Positions 20,101 to 28,642 of a stretch of DNA of 64,000 nt are shown piece by piece. The translations under genes were made by a program, and so were the position numbers. The stretch is from the NCBI GenBank assembly GCA_949289635.1, contig CASEOS010000003.1:1-64000 (forward strand), in the 5' to 3' direction. Origin of the DNA: an uncultured Eubacteriales bacterium. Its GTDB lineage: Bacteria; Bacillota; Clostridia; TANB77; CAG-508. The stretch's first letter is position 1. Every line of letters starts with the position of its first letter. A model generated the notes under the pieces. The model searched no databases and had not been told where the DNA came from. It saw nothing but the letters and a program-made list of their open reading frames with translations.

Positions 20101-20461
20101 CTACCAAAACAGGTTGATTAACATCATCTACACATAGAATTTTTGAAACAATTTCTTTATCATTTGTTTGAATCAATCCATCTCTACTATATGTACCATA
20201 TACACTTTCAACATTTTCTATATTAAACAATGCTTCTATATCATCGTCTGTTAATCCTAATGTCGACATTACTTCAATATCATACACATTTTGATTTTTA
20301 TAATATGTATCAATAGAATCTACCATATCTGGTGAAGAAGCTCTTAACCCTGCAAAGAACCCTACTCCCAGTAAAGCCATCAATAAAATAGAAATAAATC
20401 GTTTATATGATTTTTTAATTTCTTTAAAAGTATCTTTTAGTAATGCTTTTTTTATTTTCAC
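17168..20461 (-). CDS. Large FtsX-type ABC permease with a long extracytoplasmic coiled coil
   Basis: About 1,097 residues. A first membrane helix (residues ~18-40) is followed by a large external region with a MacB-like portion and a Gln/Glu/Ala-rich coiled coil spanning roughly residues 260-545. Two sets of FtsX membrane segments surround a second external domain; the first set includes FPIVFFAIAALVSLTSM and the last includes MSSLNYVVVILIVSAGLLAF. The LALGYNKF-like and TIKVLGF segments after these helices are typical FtsX coupling sites. The adjacent ATPase at 20679 should power it. I choose GTG 20461, eight bases after GGAGG; the ATG is only two bases from it. Confidence 0.85.
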   Translation of the reverse strand: MKIKKALLKDTFKEIKKSYKRFISILLMALLGVGFFAGLRASSPDMVDSIDTYYKNQNVYDIEVMSTLGLTDDDIEALFNIENVESVYGTYSRDGLIQTNDKEIVSKILCVDDVNQPVLVEGNMPENIDECVVEKSFLEGTGKKIGDTIDIEPEKTNETTTNEISTSETSEGENETSVAEGEETEYLKHKTLKIVGVVDSPLYISRERGSTKLGTGVINYYIYVNRENVNSEVYTEVYITLENGDKYQTESRKYEDYVEETKNKIEEIKEERENARYQELIDEANAEITKAEEEFNTEKQNGENELQDAENKINKGKAQIESGEAEINRNERKANQQFENAEAQIESAKTEVAKNALRLNNEKIEAEKGFEEAENQKANLQSTLDNIHNAIKITDNSIAEKQAKLETAETEEEIATINQEIAKLQATRQVYETNKQSVEAGMTEIDNQIASGRQELQNAEAQIDSARKQIQSQEASFQQTKNKTYTQIANARKELEASKQEIADAEAELETAREEFNTKIQEAEGKLIDAREKVSEIEKAEWYILDRQQNAGYSSYIQDTESIENLSMVFPIVFFAIAALVSLTSMTRMVEEERQEIGTLKALGYNKFHIMFKYLIYSSLACIIGGVIGMNIGFQLLPRIIWDMYEMMYTLPEFIISFNHQYSSMGLGLIYICIVGATLYTILKEVKETPATLLRPKAPKYGKRVLLERVGFIWKRLKFSHKVTVRNIFRYKKRFLMTIIGIMGCTSLILAGFGLKDSISSILPNQYEDIFHYDMLVSLKTALTEEQRNSYIENLKQKEDIQEVVETYMESGTVKKGENSENVQIVIPSDNQEIDKVITLRDVKTEEAFTLSEEGIIITDKLAELIHTNVGDTITVTTADDIEKEIKVVGITENYISHYVYMSKTLYQQVFGETYHTNVLLVQDNQLNEEQEQAVMQEMVAQNEVQTVTLTTNTMKTLDDTMSSLNYVVVILIVSAGLLAFVVLYNLSNINIGERIRELATIKVLGFYDREVYDYVTRETILLTIIGIALGVVAGYFLNFYILGTCEINILRFEKVIQPISYLYATAITLVFSMIVNIVTYFALKKIDMIGSLKSVE

Positions 20462-20491
20462 TCGCATCACCTCCAAACTTCATTTTTGTCC

Positions 20492-20673
20492 AATTGGGGA
20501 CGAGGGATTTTGGGGACGGACTCATTTTTCCCTTTTTAAAATTTAAAAGATTTAAAAAATCATATAGAGTCCATAGAATTATTTTTTAAAAATTAGTTTA
20601 TACCTACAATTCATTATATAATAATATAAAAAGGGAAAAATGAGTCCGTCCCCAAAATCCCTCGTCCCCAATT
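20492..20673. repeat. Dispersed long inverted repeat, GGGGACGG family, copy A
   Basis: Perfect arms of about 48 bases (20492-20540 and 20626-20673) enclose an AT-rich spacer. Each arm contains GGGATTTTGGGGACGGACTC and TCATTTTTCCC, shared with the element at 39741-39853. It fills the gap between the permease and its ATPase and could also act as a hairpin terminator or mRNA stabiliser. Confidence 0.92.
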
Positions 20674-20678
20674 AGATT

Positions 20679-21380
20679 CTACCATTCTATATTTTCTACT
20701 GGAATTGGATTTTGATTACTTTCGATACTTTCTGCTGTTCCATTTTTGAATCGAATAATTTTATCTGCCATTGGAGCAATTGCTGCATTGTGGGTAATAA
20801 TAATAACTGTCATGTTTTCTTTTCTTGCTGTATCTTGCAACAATTTTAAAATTTGTTTACCTGTTTTGTAATCTAATGCACCTGTTGGCTCATCACATAA
20901 TAATAATTTTGGATTTTTAGCAATGGCTCTTGCAATGGCTACTCTTTGTTGCTCTCCCCCTGATAATTGAGATGGAAAATTCTTTTTTCTATCTGCTAAT
21001 CCTACTTTTTCCATAACCTCATCTGGACTTAATGAATCTTTACAAATTTGGGTTGCCAATTCTACATTTTCAATAGCTGTTAAATTTTGCACCAAATTAT
21101 AGAATTGAAATACAAATCCAATATCTTCTCTCCTATATTTAATTAATTGTTTATTTTTTAATTTTGCTATATTTTTCCCATCTACGATGACATCTCCTGA
21201 TGTAACTGTGTCCATACCACCTAATATATTTAAGGCTGTTGTTTTTCCTGCTCCTGATGGTCCCACAACAACAACTAATTCTCCTTTTTCTATTGAAAAA
21301 TTTGTATGATTTAAGGCTTTTATGATAATTTCTCCCATTTTGTAATCTTTACAAACATTTTTAAATTCTATGTATGCCAT
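20679..21380 (-). CDS. ABC transporter ATP-binding protein, MacB/LolD type
   Basis: 233 residues. Walker A GPSGAGKT near residue 41, Q-loop FVFQFYNLV, signature [14 protein letters not shown] near 140, Walker [13 protein letters not shown] and the switch His in IIITHN. Such ATPases pair with FtsX-type permeases in transport or mechanotransmission across the membrane. It lies upstream of the 1,097-residue permease, separated by the palindrome at 20492-20673. AGGAGAGG precedes the ATG. Confidence 0.93.
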   Translation of the reverse strand: MAYIEFKNVCKDYKMGEIIIKALNHTNFSIEKGELVVVVGPSGAGKTTALNILGGMDTVTSGDVIVDGKNIAKLKNKQLIKYRREDIGFVFQFYNLVQNLTAIENVELATQICKDSLSPDEVMEKVGLADRKKNFPSQLSGGEQQRVAIARAIAKNPKLLLCDEPTGALDYKTGKQILKLLQDTARKENMTVIIITHNAAIAPMADKIIRFKNGTAESIESNQNPIPVENIEW

Positions 21381-21598
21381 ACAGCCTCTCCTTTCATTAA
21401 GAGATTTGGTTATTCCATAAAAATTTAATATTTAATAACAATATTTTTACAGAAAAATGACTATATATTTTTTCTAATGACATTATATCATATGGAAATA
21501 AAAAGTAGAAGAAATTTTTTCCATTTTATATGTAAATTTTGAGTGAACTTTAAGATTCCTCTTTCAGTTCACTTTGTATTTGTTATATCAATATAAAT

Positions 21599-22597
21599 TC
21601 ACACTATATATTCTATTATATTATCCTTAAAATATTTGTACATTTCTTTTAATAGAAACTGTTTTCCCTCTTCTCTTAAATCTGATTTATACATATATTT
21701 TCCTTTTCCTCTTCCCTGCATTTTCTCTTTATCATAAATTGGAATGGCATTGGGAAATGCTTCTTCATTAATTTTGGTATGGACAAAACTATATGTCATA
21801 AAAATAATTTCAAAAAATACTTGTTTCTTTGCTTTTTTAGATAATTTACTATCTAACTCTATGATTAACTCTTTATATAATGTTTTCCAATTTTCAACCA
21901 TAATCACAGGTGCAATTAAAATTCCTACTTTGTATCCTGCCTCACTCAATTTATTAATTGCTTCAATTCTTTCCTCTAATCTTGAAGTTCCAAATTCTAC
22001 ACGATTAATAATTTCTTTTGGATTTACACTCATTCTAATAATCACTTTTCCTCTATGGTCTAAATCCAATATATCATCTACCATGGAGAATTTCGTTGGT
22101 AATGTTAAAAATCCTTTTTTCGTGTCTTTAAAGTTTTCAATGGTCCACACTAGATTATTGGTAATCGTATTTTCTAATATCAAATCACTATTACTACCAA
22201 TTTCAAAAGTTAATTCTTTTTCTGAAATTTCACTTGTCTTAATAATTTTTTCTAACATCTTTTCTCTATTCACAAATAAACGTAAATAAGCACATTTATT
22301 ATAATTACATACCAAATAACAATACATACAAGCAGCTGTACAACCAGAAGAAGTATATGGAACTAAAAAATCTGAAGTTTTATGATTCGGAACAAATTTA
22401 TGTGTCTTTCTAATACCAATAATCAAATTTCGTTTCATATCCATAAATTCTTTATTAGATTTTTTTCTCATTTCCTCTATATGATTATGATTTTCTATTT
22501 CTATTTTTGGAACCTCTCTATATTTCTCCATTAATTCTTTTCCTAATGTATAATTCATGATATCTTTTTCAAAATAAATCGCCTTTGGCTTAAACAT
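21599..22597 (-). CDS. Radical SAM protein of the spore photoproduct lyase (SPL) family
   Basis: About 332 residues. Cys86, Cys90 and Cys93 in SSGCTAACMYCYL form the radical SAM iron-sulfur motif, and the flanking FLVPYTSSGC and YLRLFVN match SPL-family proteins. SPL repairs spore photoproduct in germinating spores. At the place where SPL enzymes have Cys in a CTSD segment, this protein reads FEIGSNSD, so the usual hydrogen-donor Cys seems absent and a different role is possible. I choose the start at 22597 (AAAGGAT seven bases upstream). A longer frame would begin inside the repeat element at 22649 and is rejected. Confidence 0.75.
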   Translation of the reverse strand: MFKPKAIYFEKDIMNYTLGKELMEKYREVPKIEIENHNHIEEMRKKSNKEFMDMKRNLIIGIRKTHKFVPNHKTSDFLVPYTSSGCTAACMYCYLVCNYNKCAYLRLFVNREKMLEKIIKTSEISEKELTFEIGSNSDLILENTITNNLVWTIENFKDTKKGFLTLPTKFSMVDDILDLDHRGKVIIRMSVNPKEIINRVEFGTSRLEERIEAINKLSEAGYKVGILIAPVIMVENWKTLYKELIIELDSKLSKKAKKQVFFEIIFMTYSFVHTKINEEAFPNAIPIYDKEKMQGRGKGKYMYKSDLREEGKQFLLKEMYKYFKDNIIEYIV

Positions 22598-22648
22598 ATA
22601 AATCATCCTTTCGTGACTTAGTGTAACCAAAAACTCTTTTTTTATGAG

Positions 22649-23034
22649 CGTTAGGGACGTGTCAAATCGTTTCAAAATGGAACAAAAGGGACAGACCTAC
22701 AAGCTTGGTGCAAGAAGAACCTCTATTATATAAAGGAAAGAATCGATTTTGCGTATCTAAATTTGAAATTAGAAAGAACCAATAAAAATGTGAGGAATGT
22801 TCATTTTTAATGAAAGAGGCTCACATTTTTATTGTGTTATTGTCTTAGACAACAAGGTTCTGGGGTACCCGACTGCAATCTTTGATTGCTATGTCGGGTC
22901 AGGTTCTTATTTCTATGAAAATTTAGCTTATACAAAATTGTGATTGACTTTATATAATAGAGGTCCTTCTTGCACCAAGCTTGTAGGTCTGTCCCTTTTG
23001 TTCCATTTTGAAACGATTTGACACGTCCCTAACG
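22649..23034. repeat. 386-bp foldback element with 84-bp arms
   Basis: Left arm 22649-22732 and right arm 22951-23034 are reverse complements with a single mismatch by my alignment. The interior holds nested hairpins: AAAATGTGAG...CTCACATTTT (22785-22832) and ACCCGAC...GTCGGGT (22867-22898), within AGAAAGAACC...GGTTCTTATTTCT. No protein is encoded. The outer ends carry TTAGGGACG, related to the GGGGACGG palindromes elsewhere in the window. The right end supplies the stop codon of dfrA. Confidence 0.9.
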
Positions 23035-23517
23035 TTCCACATAAGTTACATATGCATATGTAAAATCATTTTCTTCATCTTCTGGTCCTTCTTCTCTACT
23101 GCTTTCTTTCCATTTTGTTTCATCTATTCTTGGAAAGAATGCATCTCCATCAAATTCTTTATCAATTTCTGTTATATACATCTTTTTTACATATGGCATT
23201 AATAAATTATAAATAATCGCTCCACCTATGACAAATGCTTCTTCTTCATTTTCTATATATTCTTGTATTTGTAACATAGAATGTACGACTTCTACATTTT
23301 CGTTATCCACTTTAAAGTCTGGATTTTGTGTAAATACAATATGTTTTCTATTAGGAAGTACCCTTCCTAAAGATTCAAATGTCTTTCTTCCCATAATAAT
23401 GGTATGTCCTGTTGTTAGTGTTTTAAATCTTTTTAAATCATCTGATAAATGCCATAATAGTTGATTATCTTTTCCAATGGCATTATTTTTTGCTTTTGCT
23501 ACGATAATACTTAACAT
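23029..23517 (-). CDS. dfrA: Dihydrofolate reductase
   Basis: 162 residues. MLSIIVAKAKNNAIGKDNQLLWHLSDDLKRF, split here as IGKDNQLLWHLSDDLK, gives the substrate-binding Trp and Asp; IIMGRKTFESLG binds NADPH; AFVIGGAIIYNLLMPY is the C-terminal cofactor motif. It reduces dihydrofolate made by thymidylate synthase, whose gene thyA is directly upstream. The final Arg codon and the stop TAG come from the arm of the foldback element ending at 23034, so insertion of that element may have changed the C-terminus. Confidence 0.95.
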   Translation of the reverse strand: MLSIIVAKAKNNAIGKDNQLLWHLSDDLKRFKTLTTGHTIIMGRKTFESLGRVLPNRKHIVFTQNPDFKVDNENVEVVHSMLQIQEYIENEEEAFVIGGAIIYNLLMPYVKKMYITEIDKEFDGDAFFPRIDETKWKESSREEGPEDEENDFTYAYVTYVER

Positions 23518-23561
23518 GTTATTTTCCTTTCGCTTAAATCTTTTCTATTTTTTCTCTTTCT

Positions 23562-24419
23562 TTAAATAGCAACTGGTATTCTACCAATTTTCACATCTTT
23601 ATTATAATCATATCCTTCCACTTCAAAATCTTCTACTTTAAACTCATAGAAATCTTTTGTTGGATTCTTGATAATTAATTTTGGTGTTACATCCATTGGC
23701 TTTGCTTCTAATAATTTTTCAACAAGTGGTATATGTCTATCATAAATATGACAATCTCCTATATTATGTGTTAATGTTCCTACTTCTAATCCAGATACTT
23801 GTGCAAACATATATTGTAAAGCTGCATATTGCATTAAGTTCCAACCATTTGCTGTTAACATATCTTGTGAACGTTGGTTTAATATTAAATGTAATTTTCC
23901 TTCTTTGACTAGCCATTGTGTTCCATAAGCACATGGCTCTAATTCCATATCTTTTAATTCTTCATGGTTAAATAAATTTGTCATAATTCTTCTACTTGAT
24001 TGATCATGTTTTAATAAGTATAAAACATAATCTACTTGATCCATGACTTTTATTCCATCTTTTGTTTTGAATTCATATTTTTTCCCTAATTGATATCCAT
24101 ATGCTTTTCCAATCGTTCCTTCTTCATTTGCCCATTGATCCCAGATGTGAGAGTTTAATTCACTAATTTTATTAGATTTTTTTTGCCAAATCCATAAAAT
24201 TTCATCTATCGCATTTTTTATTGTTTTTGTATTATTTCTTAAAGTAATCATTGGAAATTCTTTTCCAACATCATATTTATTTTGTACACCTACAATAGAA
24301 AGATAGTTAGCTTCTTCTCCATCATCCCATCTTGTTCTAACATTGGTTCCTTTTGATGAATACCCATTTTTTATGATTTCTTTGCAAGTTTTTATAAATT
24401 GTTCATCTGCTTGTGTCAT
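23562..24419 (-). CDS. thyA: Thymidylate synthase ThyA
   Basis: 285 residues. The catalytic Cys is residue 163 in LEPCAYGTQW; SSRRIM (141-146) binds phosphate; RSQDMLTANGWNLMQYA and HIYDRHIPLVEKLL bind nucleotide and folate. It makes dTMP from dUMP and methylene-tetrahydrofolate. It forms a folC-thyA-dfrA series on the same strand, a coherent dTMP/folate unit, with a dCMP deaminase at 16635-17142 supplying dUMP. Confidence 0.95.
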   Translation of the reverse strand: MTQADEQFIKTCKEIIKNGYSSKGTNVRTRWDDGEEANYLSIVGVQNKYDVGKEFPMITLRNNTKTIKNAIDEILWIWQKKSNKISELNSHIWDQWANEEGTIGKAYGYQLGKKYEFKTKDGIKVMDQVDYVLYLLKHDQSSRRIMTNLFNHEELKDMELEPCAYGTQWLVKEGKLHLILNQRSQDMLTANGWNLMQYAALQYMFAQVSGLEVGTLTHNIGDCHIYDRHIPLVEKLLEAKPMDVTPKLIIKNPTKDFYEFKVEDFEVEGYDYNKDVKIGRIPVAI

Positions 24420-24509
24420 TTTAGATTCCTCCTCTTACTTTATTTTTTTCAATATATCAAACTTTATATTTTTTTACAAGTTCTTTTGCTTATAATTATG
24501 TATTTTATC

Positions 24510-25781
24510 TTATATAGTTTCTAAAAACTTTTTTACATCATCATAAATATAAAATGAACCAATGATAAAAGAAACATATTCTGTTTTTTCCTTGCAAAAT
24601 TGTACTGCTTCTTCTAAATCCATTTCATATATTTCTGCCTTATCATTCAGTTTTTTAACATATTCATACATAAGATGTTTATCTGTAAATAGTTCCTCAT
24701 CATTTCCATTCGTAAAAATGTATACATTCTCTTTGTCTAAAATATCTTTTATAATTTTGTGATAGTCTTTAGATTTCAACACAGAAATCACAAATATTTT
24801 CTTAGTTGTTTTATAATACAACTCTATTGTTTCTTTCAAATTTTCTATGGCTTGTTCATTATGTCCTCCATCAAATATTATCGTTGGATTTTGATGAATT
24901 ACTTCAAATCTTGCTTTATGGATAACTGTTTTTAGTCCATTTCTTATCACTTCTTCTGAAAGAAGATATCCATTTTTATTTAATATATCACAACATTCTA
25001 ATACTAATGCTGCATTTTGTGTTTGCCTTTTTCCTCTTAAATTCACTTCTATATTATGATATGGTTTATAATCAAATATCTCCATTTCATTTTCAAATTT
25101 CTGATTTTTTATTTCTGATTGTTTAACCATATGTAATGTATTTCGTTTTTCTTTACAAGTTTCTACGATAATATTATCTATATCTGTTCCTTGTCCCATA
25201 TATACTGTTTCAGAGTTTTCTTTAATAATACCTGCTTTTTGTTTAGCAATTTCTTTTAATGTATTTCCTAAAACTTTCATATGGTCATAACCAATAGAAC
25301 TAATCACTGAAATCATTGGATAAATGACATTGGTACTATCATATAATCCTCCAAATCCCACTTCCATTAATACAATATCCACTTTTTGTTTACAAAAATA
25401 TAGAAATGCAATCATTGTAAAAAATTCAAAAAAATTTAGTTGTATATTTTCTTTTTCAATGATTGGTTGTACTTCTTCAAAAATTTCTTGTATCTCTTCG
25501 TCCTTAATATACTCACCATTTATACTAATTCTTTCATGATAAGAAACCAAATGTGGTGAAATAAATTTTCCAACTTTTAAGTTTGCATTTATCAAAATGT
25601 TATTTAACATTTCAATTACACTTCCTTTTCCATTGGTTCCTGTTACATGTATGTATTTTAATTTGTTTTGTGGATTTCCTAGTTTTTCCATTACAATTTT
25701 CATCTTTTCGACAGATTGGTTTTCGTTTTTTACTTGTGATTTTCCTGCTAACAAATTTTGTATATATGTTTGTACATTCAT
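24510..25781 (-). CDS. folC: Folylpolyglutamate synthase / dihydrofolate synthase
   Basis: 423 residues. The P-loop VTGTNGKGS near residue 47, the omega-loop SPHLVSYHERISING, and IFDGGHNEQA in the C-terminal ligase domain define FolC/Mur-ligase family enzymes. It adds glutamates to folates, retaining them in the cell. Upstream of thyA and dfrA on the same strand. Confidence 0.94.
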   Translation of the reverse strand: MNVQTYIQNLLAGKSQVKNENQSVEKMKIVMEKLGNPQNKLKYIHVTGTNGKGSVIEMLNNILINANLKVGKFISPHLVSYHERISINGEYIKDEEIQEIFEEVQPIIEKENIQLNFFEFFTMIAFLYFCKQKVDIVLMEVGFGGLYDSTNVIYPMISVISSIGYDHMKVLGNTLKEIAKQKAGIIKENSETVYMGQGTDIDNIIVETCKEKRNTLHMVKQSEIKNQKFENEMEIFDYKPYHNIEVNLRGKRQTQNAALVLECCDILNKNGYLLSEEVIRNGLKTVIHKARFEVIHQNPTIIFDGGHNEQAIENLKETIELYYKTTKKIFVISVLKSKDYHKIIKDILDKENVYIFTNGNDEELFTDKHLMYEYVKKLNDKAEIYEMDLEEAVQFCKEKTEYVSFIIGSFYIYDDVKKFLETI

Positions 25782-25851
25782 TTTCTTCTCATTCCTTTCT
25801 CAAACCACAAATTTGCCTATCTATCCAAAACATAATGATATTTCAAACTTT

Positions 25852-26736
25852 TTAATCATCCCATTTAGGAACATATTCTTCTTCATGTTCTCCTAATTCT
25901 TGCATATATCCATTTTGAATATCTAAATCATACACATAGTTTTCAATTTCTTGATATTCTTCTTTTGTCAATTTTCTATTTAAGTCTTTCATTTCTTTTG
26001 CTTTATATGTAGGAAAATATTGTGCCATGATATCAATATATACTTGTTCATCCATATTTTCTTTCAACCATTTTAGAATTTTCTTACTATCTTCTATGTT
26101 ATTGGGCAATACCAAATGCCTTATCATAACCCCTTTTTCTATCATACCTTGAGCATTAAATTTAGGGCTTCCCACTTGTCTATACATTTCTTGTATTGCC
26201 TTTGTCGCAATTTCAAAATAATTGTCTACTTTCGAATATTTTTTACCAATTTCATTATCATAATATTTTAAATCTGGTAAATACACATCAATATATCCTT
26301 CTAATAATTGTAATGTTTCTATATTTTCATATCCATTTGTGTTATATATAATGGGAATATGTAGTCCTTTTCTCTTTGCTATTTTGATTGCCTCTATAAT
26401 CTGAAGTGCATAGCTAGTTGGTGTGACTAAATTGATATTTTCTGCTTGTCGATTTTGTTGCTCCATAAATATATCTGCCAATTTTTCTATGGAAATCTCT
26501 TTTCCTTTTCCTTCTTGACTAATTTCATAATTTTGACAATATACACAATTCAAATTACAATTCGAAAAAAACACAGTTCCTGAACCGTGTTTTCCACTTA
26601 TGCAAGGTTCTTCAAAATGATGAATAGAATATAATCCTATTTTTATTTTATCTGTACTTTTGCATCTACCAATTTCACCTTTCGTTCGATTAACACCACA
26701 TCTATGTGGACATATTTCACATTTTGTTAAATTCAT
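25852..26736 (-). CDS. Radical SAM protein, PflX-like (COG1313 type)
   Basis: About 294 residues. An N-terminal Cys cluster, CEICPHRCGVNR, is followed by the radical SAM motif SNCNLNCVYCQNYEIS near residue 70. The TNGYENIETL and DVYLPDLKYY stretches fit pyruvate-formate-lyase-activase-like enzymes. The activated target is unknown. I use the start MNLTKCEI at 26736, four bases after GAGGGAG; the longer frame overlaps the upstream gene. Confidence 0.85.
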   Translation of the reverse strand: MNLTKCEICPHRCGVNRTKGEIGRCKSTDKIKIGLYSIHHFEEPCISGKHGSGTVFFSNCNLNCVYCQNYEISQEGKGKEISIEKLADIFMEQQNRQAENINLVTPTSYALQIIEAIKIAKRKGLHIPIIYNTNGYENIETLQLLEGYIDVYLPDLKYYDNEIGKKYSKVDNYFEIATKAIQEMYRQVGSPKFNAQGMIEKGVMIRHLVLPNNIEDSKKILKWLKENMDEQVYIDIMAQYFPTYKAKEMKDLNRKLTKEEYQEIENYVYDLDIQNGYMQELGEHEEEYVPKWDD

Positions 26737-26797
26737 TTTACTCCCTCTATTGCTATATTTTAAACACCCAAATTTGTAACAACTTTCTATCTCTTTT

Positions 26798-27493
26798 CTA
26801 AATATTTCGTACACTTGTTACATATATACTTCCATTTTCATCTGTTTTCAAATTGACTTCTTTTTTGGTAAATCTATTTATATTGTCTTTCACAACTTGT
26901 TGTATATTTGTTTCAGATTCCTCACTATTTACTTCTCCAATAATCTCATCTTTTAAATTTTTAATTTGAATATTATATGCACCATCACTTGTTTCATAAC
27001 CTTCTGAATAATCTTCTAAATACTCTACAATTTGCACTTTATATTCATTATCTTGTTTTTGTATTTTGTCTAATAAAAATACATCTTCTTGATTATCTAA
27101 TCCACTTCCAATTGCATAATAGGTATTTGTCTCCTCATCATATTCCATATACTCATACCCTTCTTTTGGAAACTCTTTCTGCAAATCCTCTCCAAAAATC
27201 TCTTTTGCTTTATCTTGTAATTGCTCATAAGTTAATGTATATTCTTCTAAATTTTTCTTAACTACTTCCCATAGCCAGACATCTGGTGCATCATTAATCT
27301 CATCAAATACTGGTAATGCATCTCCTGTAATTTCTCTCCACATATATATTTTTTGTAAATATGTTTCAATTTTGTTAATTTCATCTATTGAAACTTCTGT
27401 ACTTTGATTTCCTATTATCTTATTATGCTTATACATATACATTCCTACAAATATCAATAATAATATAATAATGATTACAATCAGTTTTTTCAT
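26798..27493 (-). CDS. Membrane-anchored acidic protein, unknown function
   Basis: About 231 residues: one N-terminal membrane segment (KKLIVIIIILLLIFVGMYMY) and a soluble, Glu/Asp-rich remainder likely outside the membrane. No domain recognised. Start ATG 27493 follows GAAGGG by six bases. It precedes the PflX-like gene, whose start lies 61 bases past its stop. Confidence 0.65.
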   Translation of the reverse strand: MKKLIVIIIILLLIFVGMYMYKHNKIIGNQSTEVSIDEINKIETYLQKIYMWREITGDALPVFDEINDAPDVWLWEVVKKNLEEYTLTYEQLQDKAKEIFGEDLQKEFPKEGYEYMEYDEETNTYYAIGSGLDNQEDVFLLDKIQKQDNEYKVQIVEYLEDYSEGYETSDGAYNIQIKNLKDEIIGEVNSEESETNIQQVVKDNINRFTKKEVNLKTDENGSIYVTSVRNI

Positions 27494-27615
27494 TAGCACC
27501 CTTCTCTCATTTTTCTGTTTTATGATATTTCATTTCTATTTTAACACAGTATATCATAATTTTGCATCTTTTTTTATCTTTATGACAGATTTCGACATAA
27601 TTCTAATTTTCTCTT

Positions 27616-27624
27616 TGCTATAAT
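27616..27624 (+). promoter_or_regulatory. Extended -10 promoter for the 58-aa gene
   Basis: TGC-TATAAT (TATAAT at 27619-27624) is an extended -10 box, with no well-spaced -35. It lies 36 bases before the ATG at 27660. Confidence 0.6.
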
Positions 27625-27659
27625 TAGCTTTGTTAACCAAAGAAAAAGGGGGTAAATCC

Positions 27660-27836
27660 ATGAATGTTGTGAAACTACATGATAAAGATAGTAGAGTGAT
27701 TGGAAATATGACTGGTCAAATAACTATTTCTATTTACAATGGAGAATTTAAAGGACATCCAAACTTTTTAATTCAATCAGATCATTCTGTTTCTGAAATT
27801 GCAGATATTATTGAAGATGTTTTATATTCTTATTAA
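27660..27836 (+). CDS. Small 58-aa protein, unknown function
   Basis: MNVVKLHDKDSRVIGNM followed by a compact beta/alpha sequence ending in a helix (VSEIADIIEDVLYSY). AAAGGGGG lies seven bases before the ATG; own promoter at 27616 and terminator at 27836. One of the few plus-strand genes here. No family recognised. Confidence 0.7.
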   Translation: MNVVKLHDKDSRVIGNMTGQITISIYNGEFKGHPNFLIQSDHSVSEIADIIEDVLYSY

Positions 27837-27861
27837 GGCACATTTTTTGTGTCCTTTTTTA
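27836..27861 (+). terminator. Rho-independent terminator of the 58-aa gene
   Basis: GGCACA-TTTTTTG-TGTCC stem followed by six T, immediately past the stop codon. Confidence 0.8.
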
Positions 27862-27938
27862 TTCTACATTTTATATTTCTTATGTGTTTCATTATATTAC
27901 ATTCTTATTCTTTTCGCAATATTTATTCCAGTAGTCTA

Positions 27939-28274
27939 TTATTTTGTTTGAAATTCTAATCCACTTTCTGATAGTTTTATAATAGCCATTATATTGCTTA
28001 CTATACTGGATAATAAAGATCTATACACTACTTTACATTTTAATATATCATTCTCATCTTTCTCATTTAAATCAAATGCATAAAATAATGCTCCCCATCT
28101 TAAAGAATATATTTTTGCTAATTCTTCTGCTCCTTTATATTCTTTTTCATTTATGTAGTAATTTTCCATTATTTGTTTAAGGTCATTTTCTATCTCCTCA
28201 TATTTCATGCAAAATTCATTTCCTAATATTTTTCTAATTTTTTTATATGCTTTGTTATATATTTCTTTATTCAT
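27939..28274 (-). CDS. Helical 111-aa protein, unknown function, in the degraded island
   Basis: 111 residues, mostly helical and acidic (MKYEEIENDLKQIMENYY). AAAGGAATAG precedes the ATG. It starts 13 bases after the end of a broken coding remnant (28288-28455), an arrangement like a small partner or immunity gene behind a toxin, but neither is recognised, so that is only a guess. Confidence 0.55.
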   Translation of the reverse strand: MNKEIYNKAYKKIRKILGNEFCMKYEEIENDLKQIMENYYINEKEYKGAEELAKIYSLRWGALFYAFDLNEKDENDILKCKVVYRSLLSSIVSNIMAIIKLSESGLEFQTK

Positions 28275-28287
28275 TTTTCTATTCCTT

Positions 28288-28455
28288 TCAATATTCTATT
28301 AAATCATAAATTCCATCTACATCTTCCTGTCCATGTATGCCAAGTCCAAATTTTTTATAAACTTTATTTTATTGTCAATTATTTTGTATACTAGTGTTTT
28401 GGATTTAGGTAACTTGTTGGCAACATCAAAAGCTTCATTTTGAGGTATCAAAAAT
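28288..28455 (-). pseudogene. C-terminal remnant of an unidentified protein
   Basis: One frame reads PQNEAFDVANKLPKSKTLVY and KIIDNKIK; a shift of one base later gives KKFGLGIHGQEDVDGIYDLI up to TGA at 28288. Together they look like the end of a once-continuous protein, broken by a frameshift in an A-rich stretch near 28345-28360. No start codon or upstream part survives. Confidence 0.5.
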
Positions 28456-28638
28456 CAAACAACTATAATCTTTGAAACTACTATAATTTTTTACAAATAT
28501 CAAGCTTATGCTAATATTCTAAGAAAATCTATATTATTATAAAATTGGAATTTTTCTATGCAATGTTTTTATATTATAGGAAGTTCTGAGAACTTTTCTA
28601 TAATATAATCATAGAGGGTTCCTATTTCAGGACACCCT
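28456..28638. other. AT-rich region without genes
   Basis: No supported coding sequence. It contains an inverted repeat, TATTATAGGAAGTTCT...AACTTTTCTATAATA (about 28571-28606), and the terminator-like hairpin at 28611-28642. Confidence 0.5.
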
Positions 28639-28642
28639 CTAT
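28611..28642 (-). terminator. Hairpin at the end of the broken secreted-protein gene
   Basis: ATAGAGGGT...ACCCTCTAT stem overlapping the stop codon at 28639-28641. There is no strong T-run, so the terminator role is inferred from position. Confidence 0.5.

Noticed and set aside
22598..22675. N-terminal extension of the SPL-like protein
   Set aside because: Would be encoded by the arm of the foldback element; the internal ATG has the ribosome binding site.
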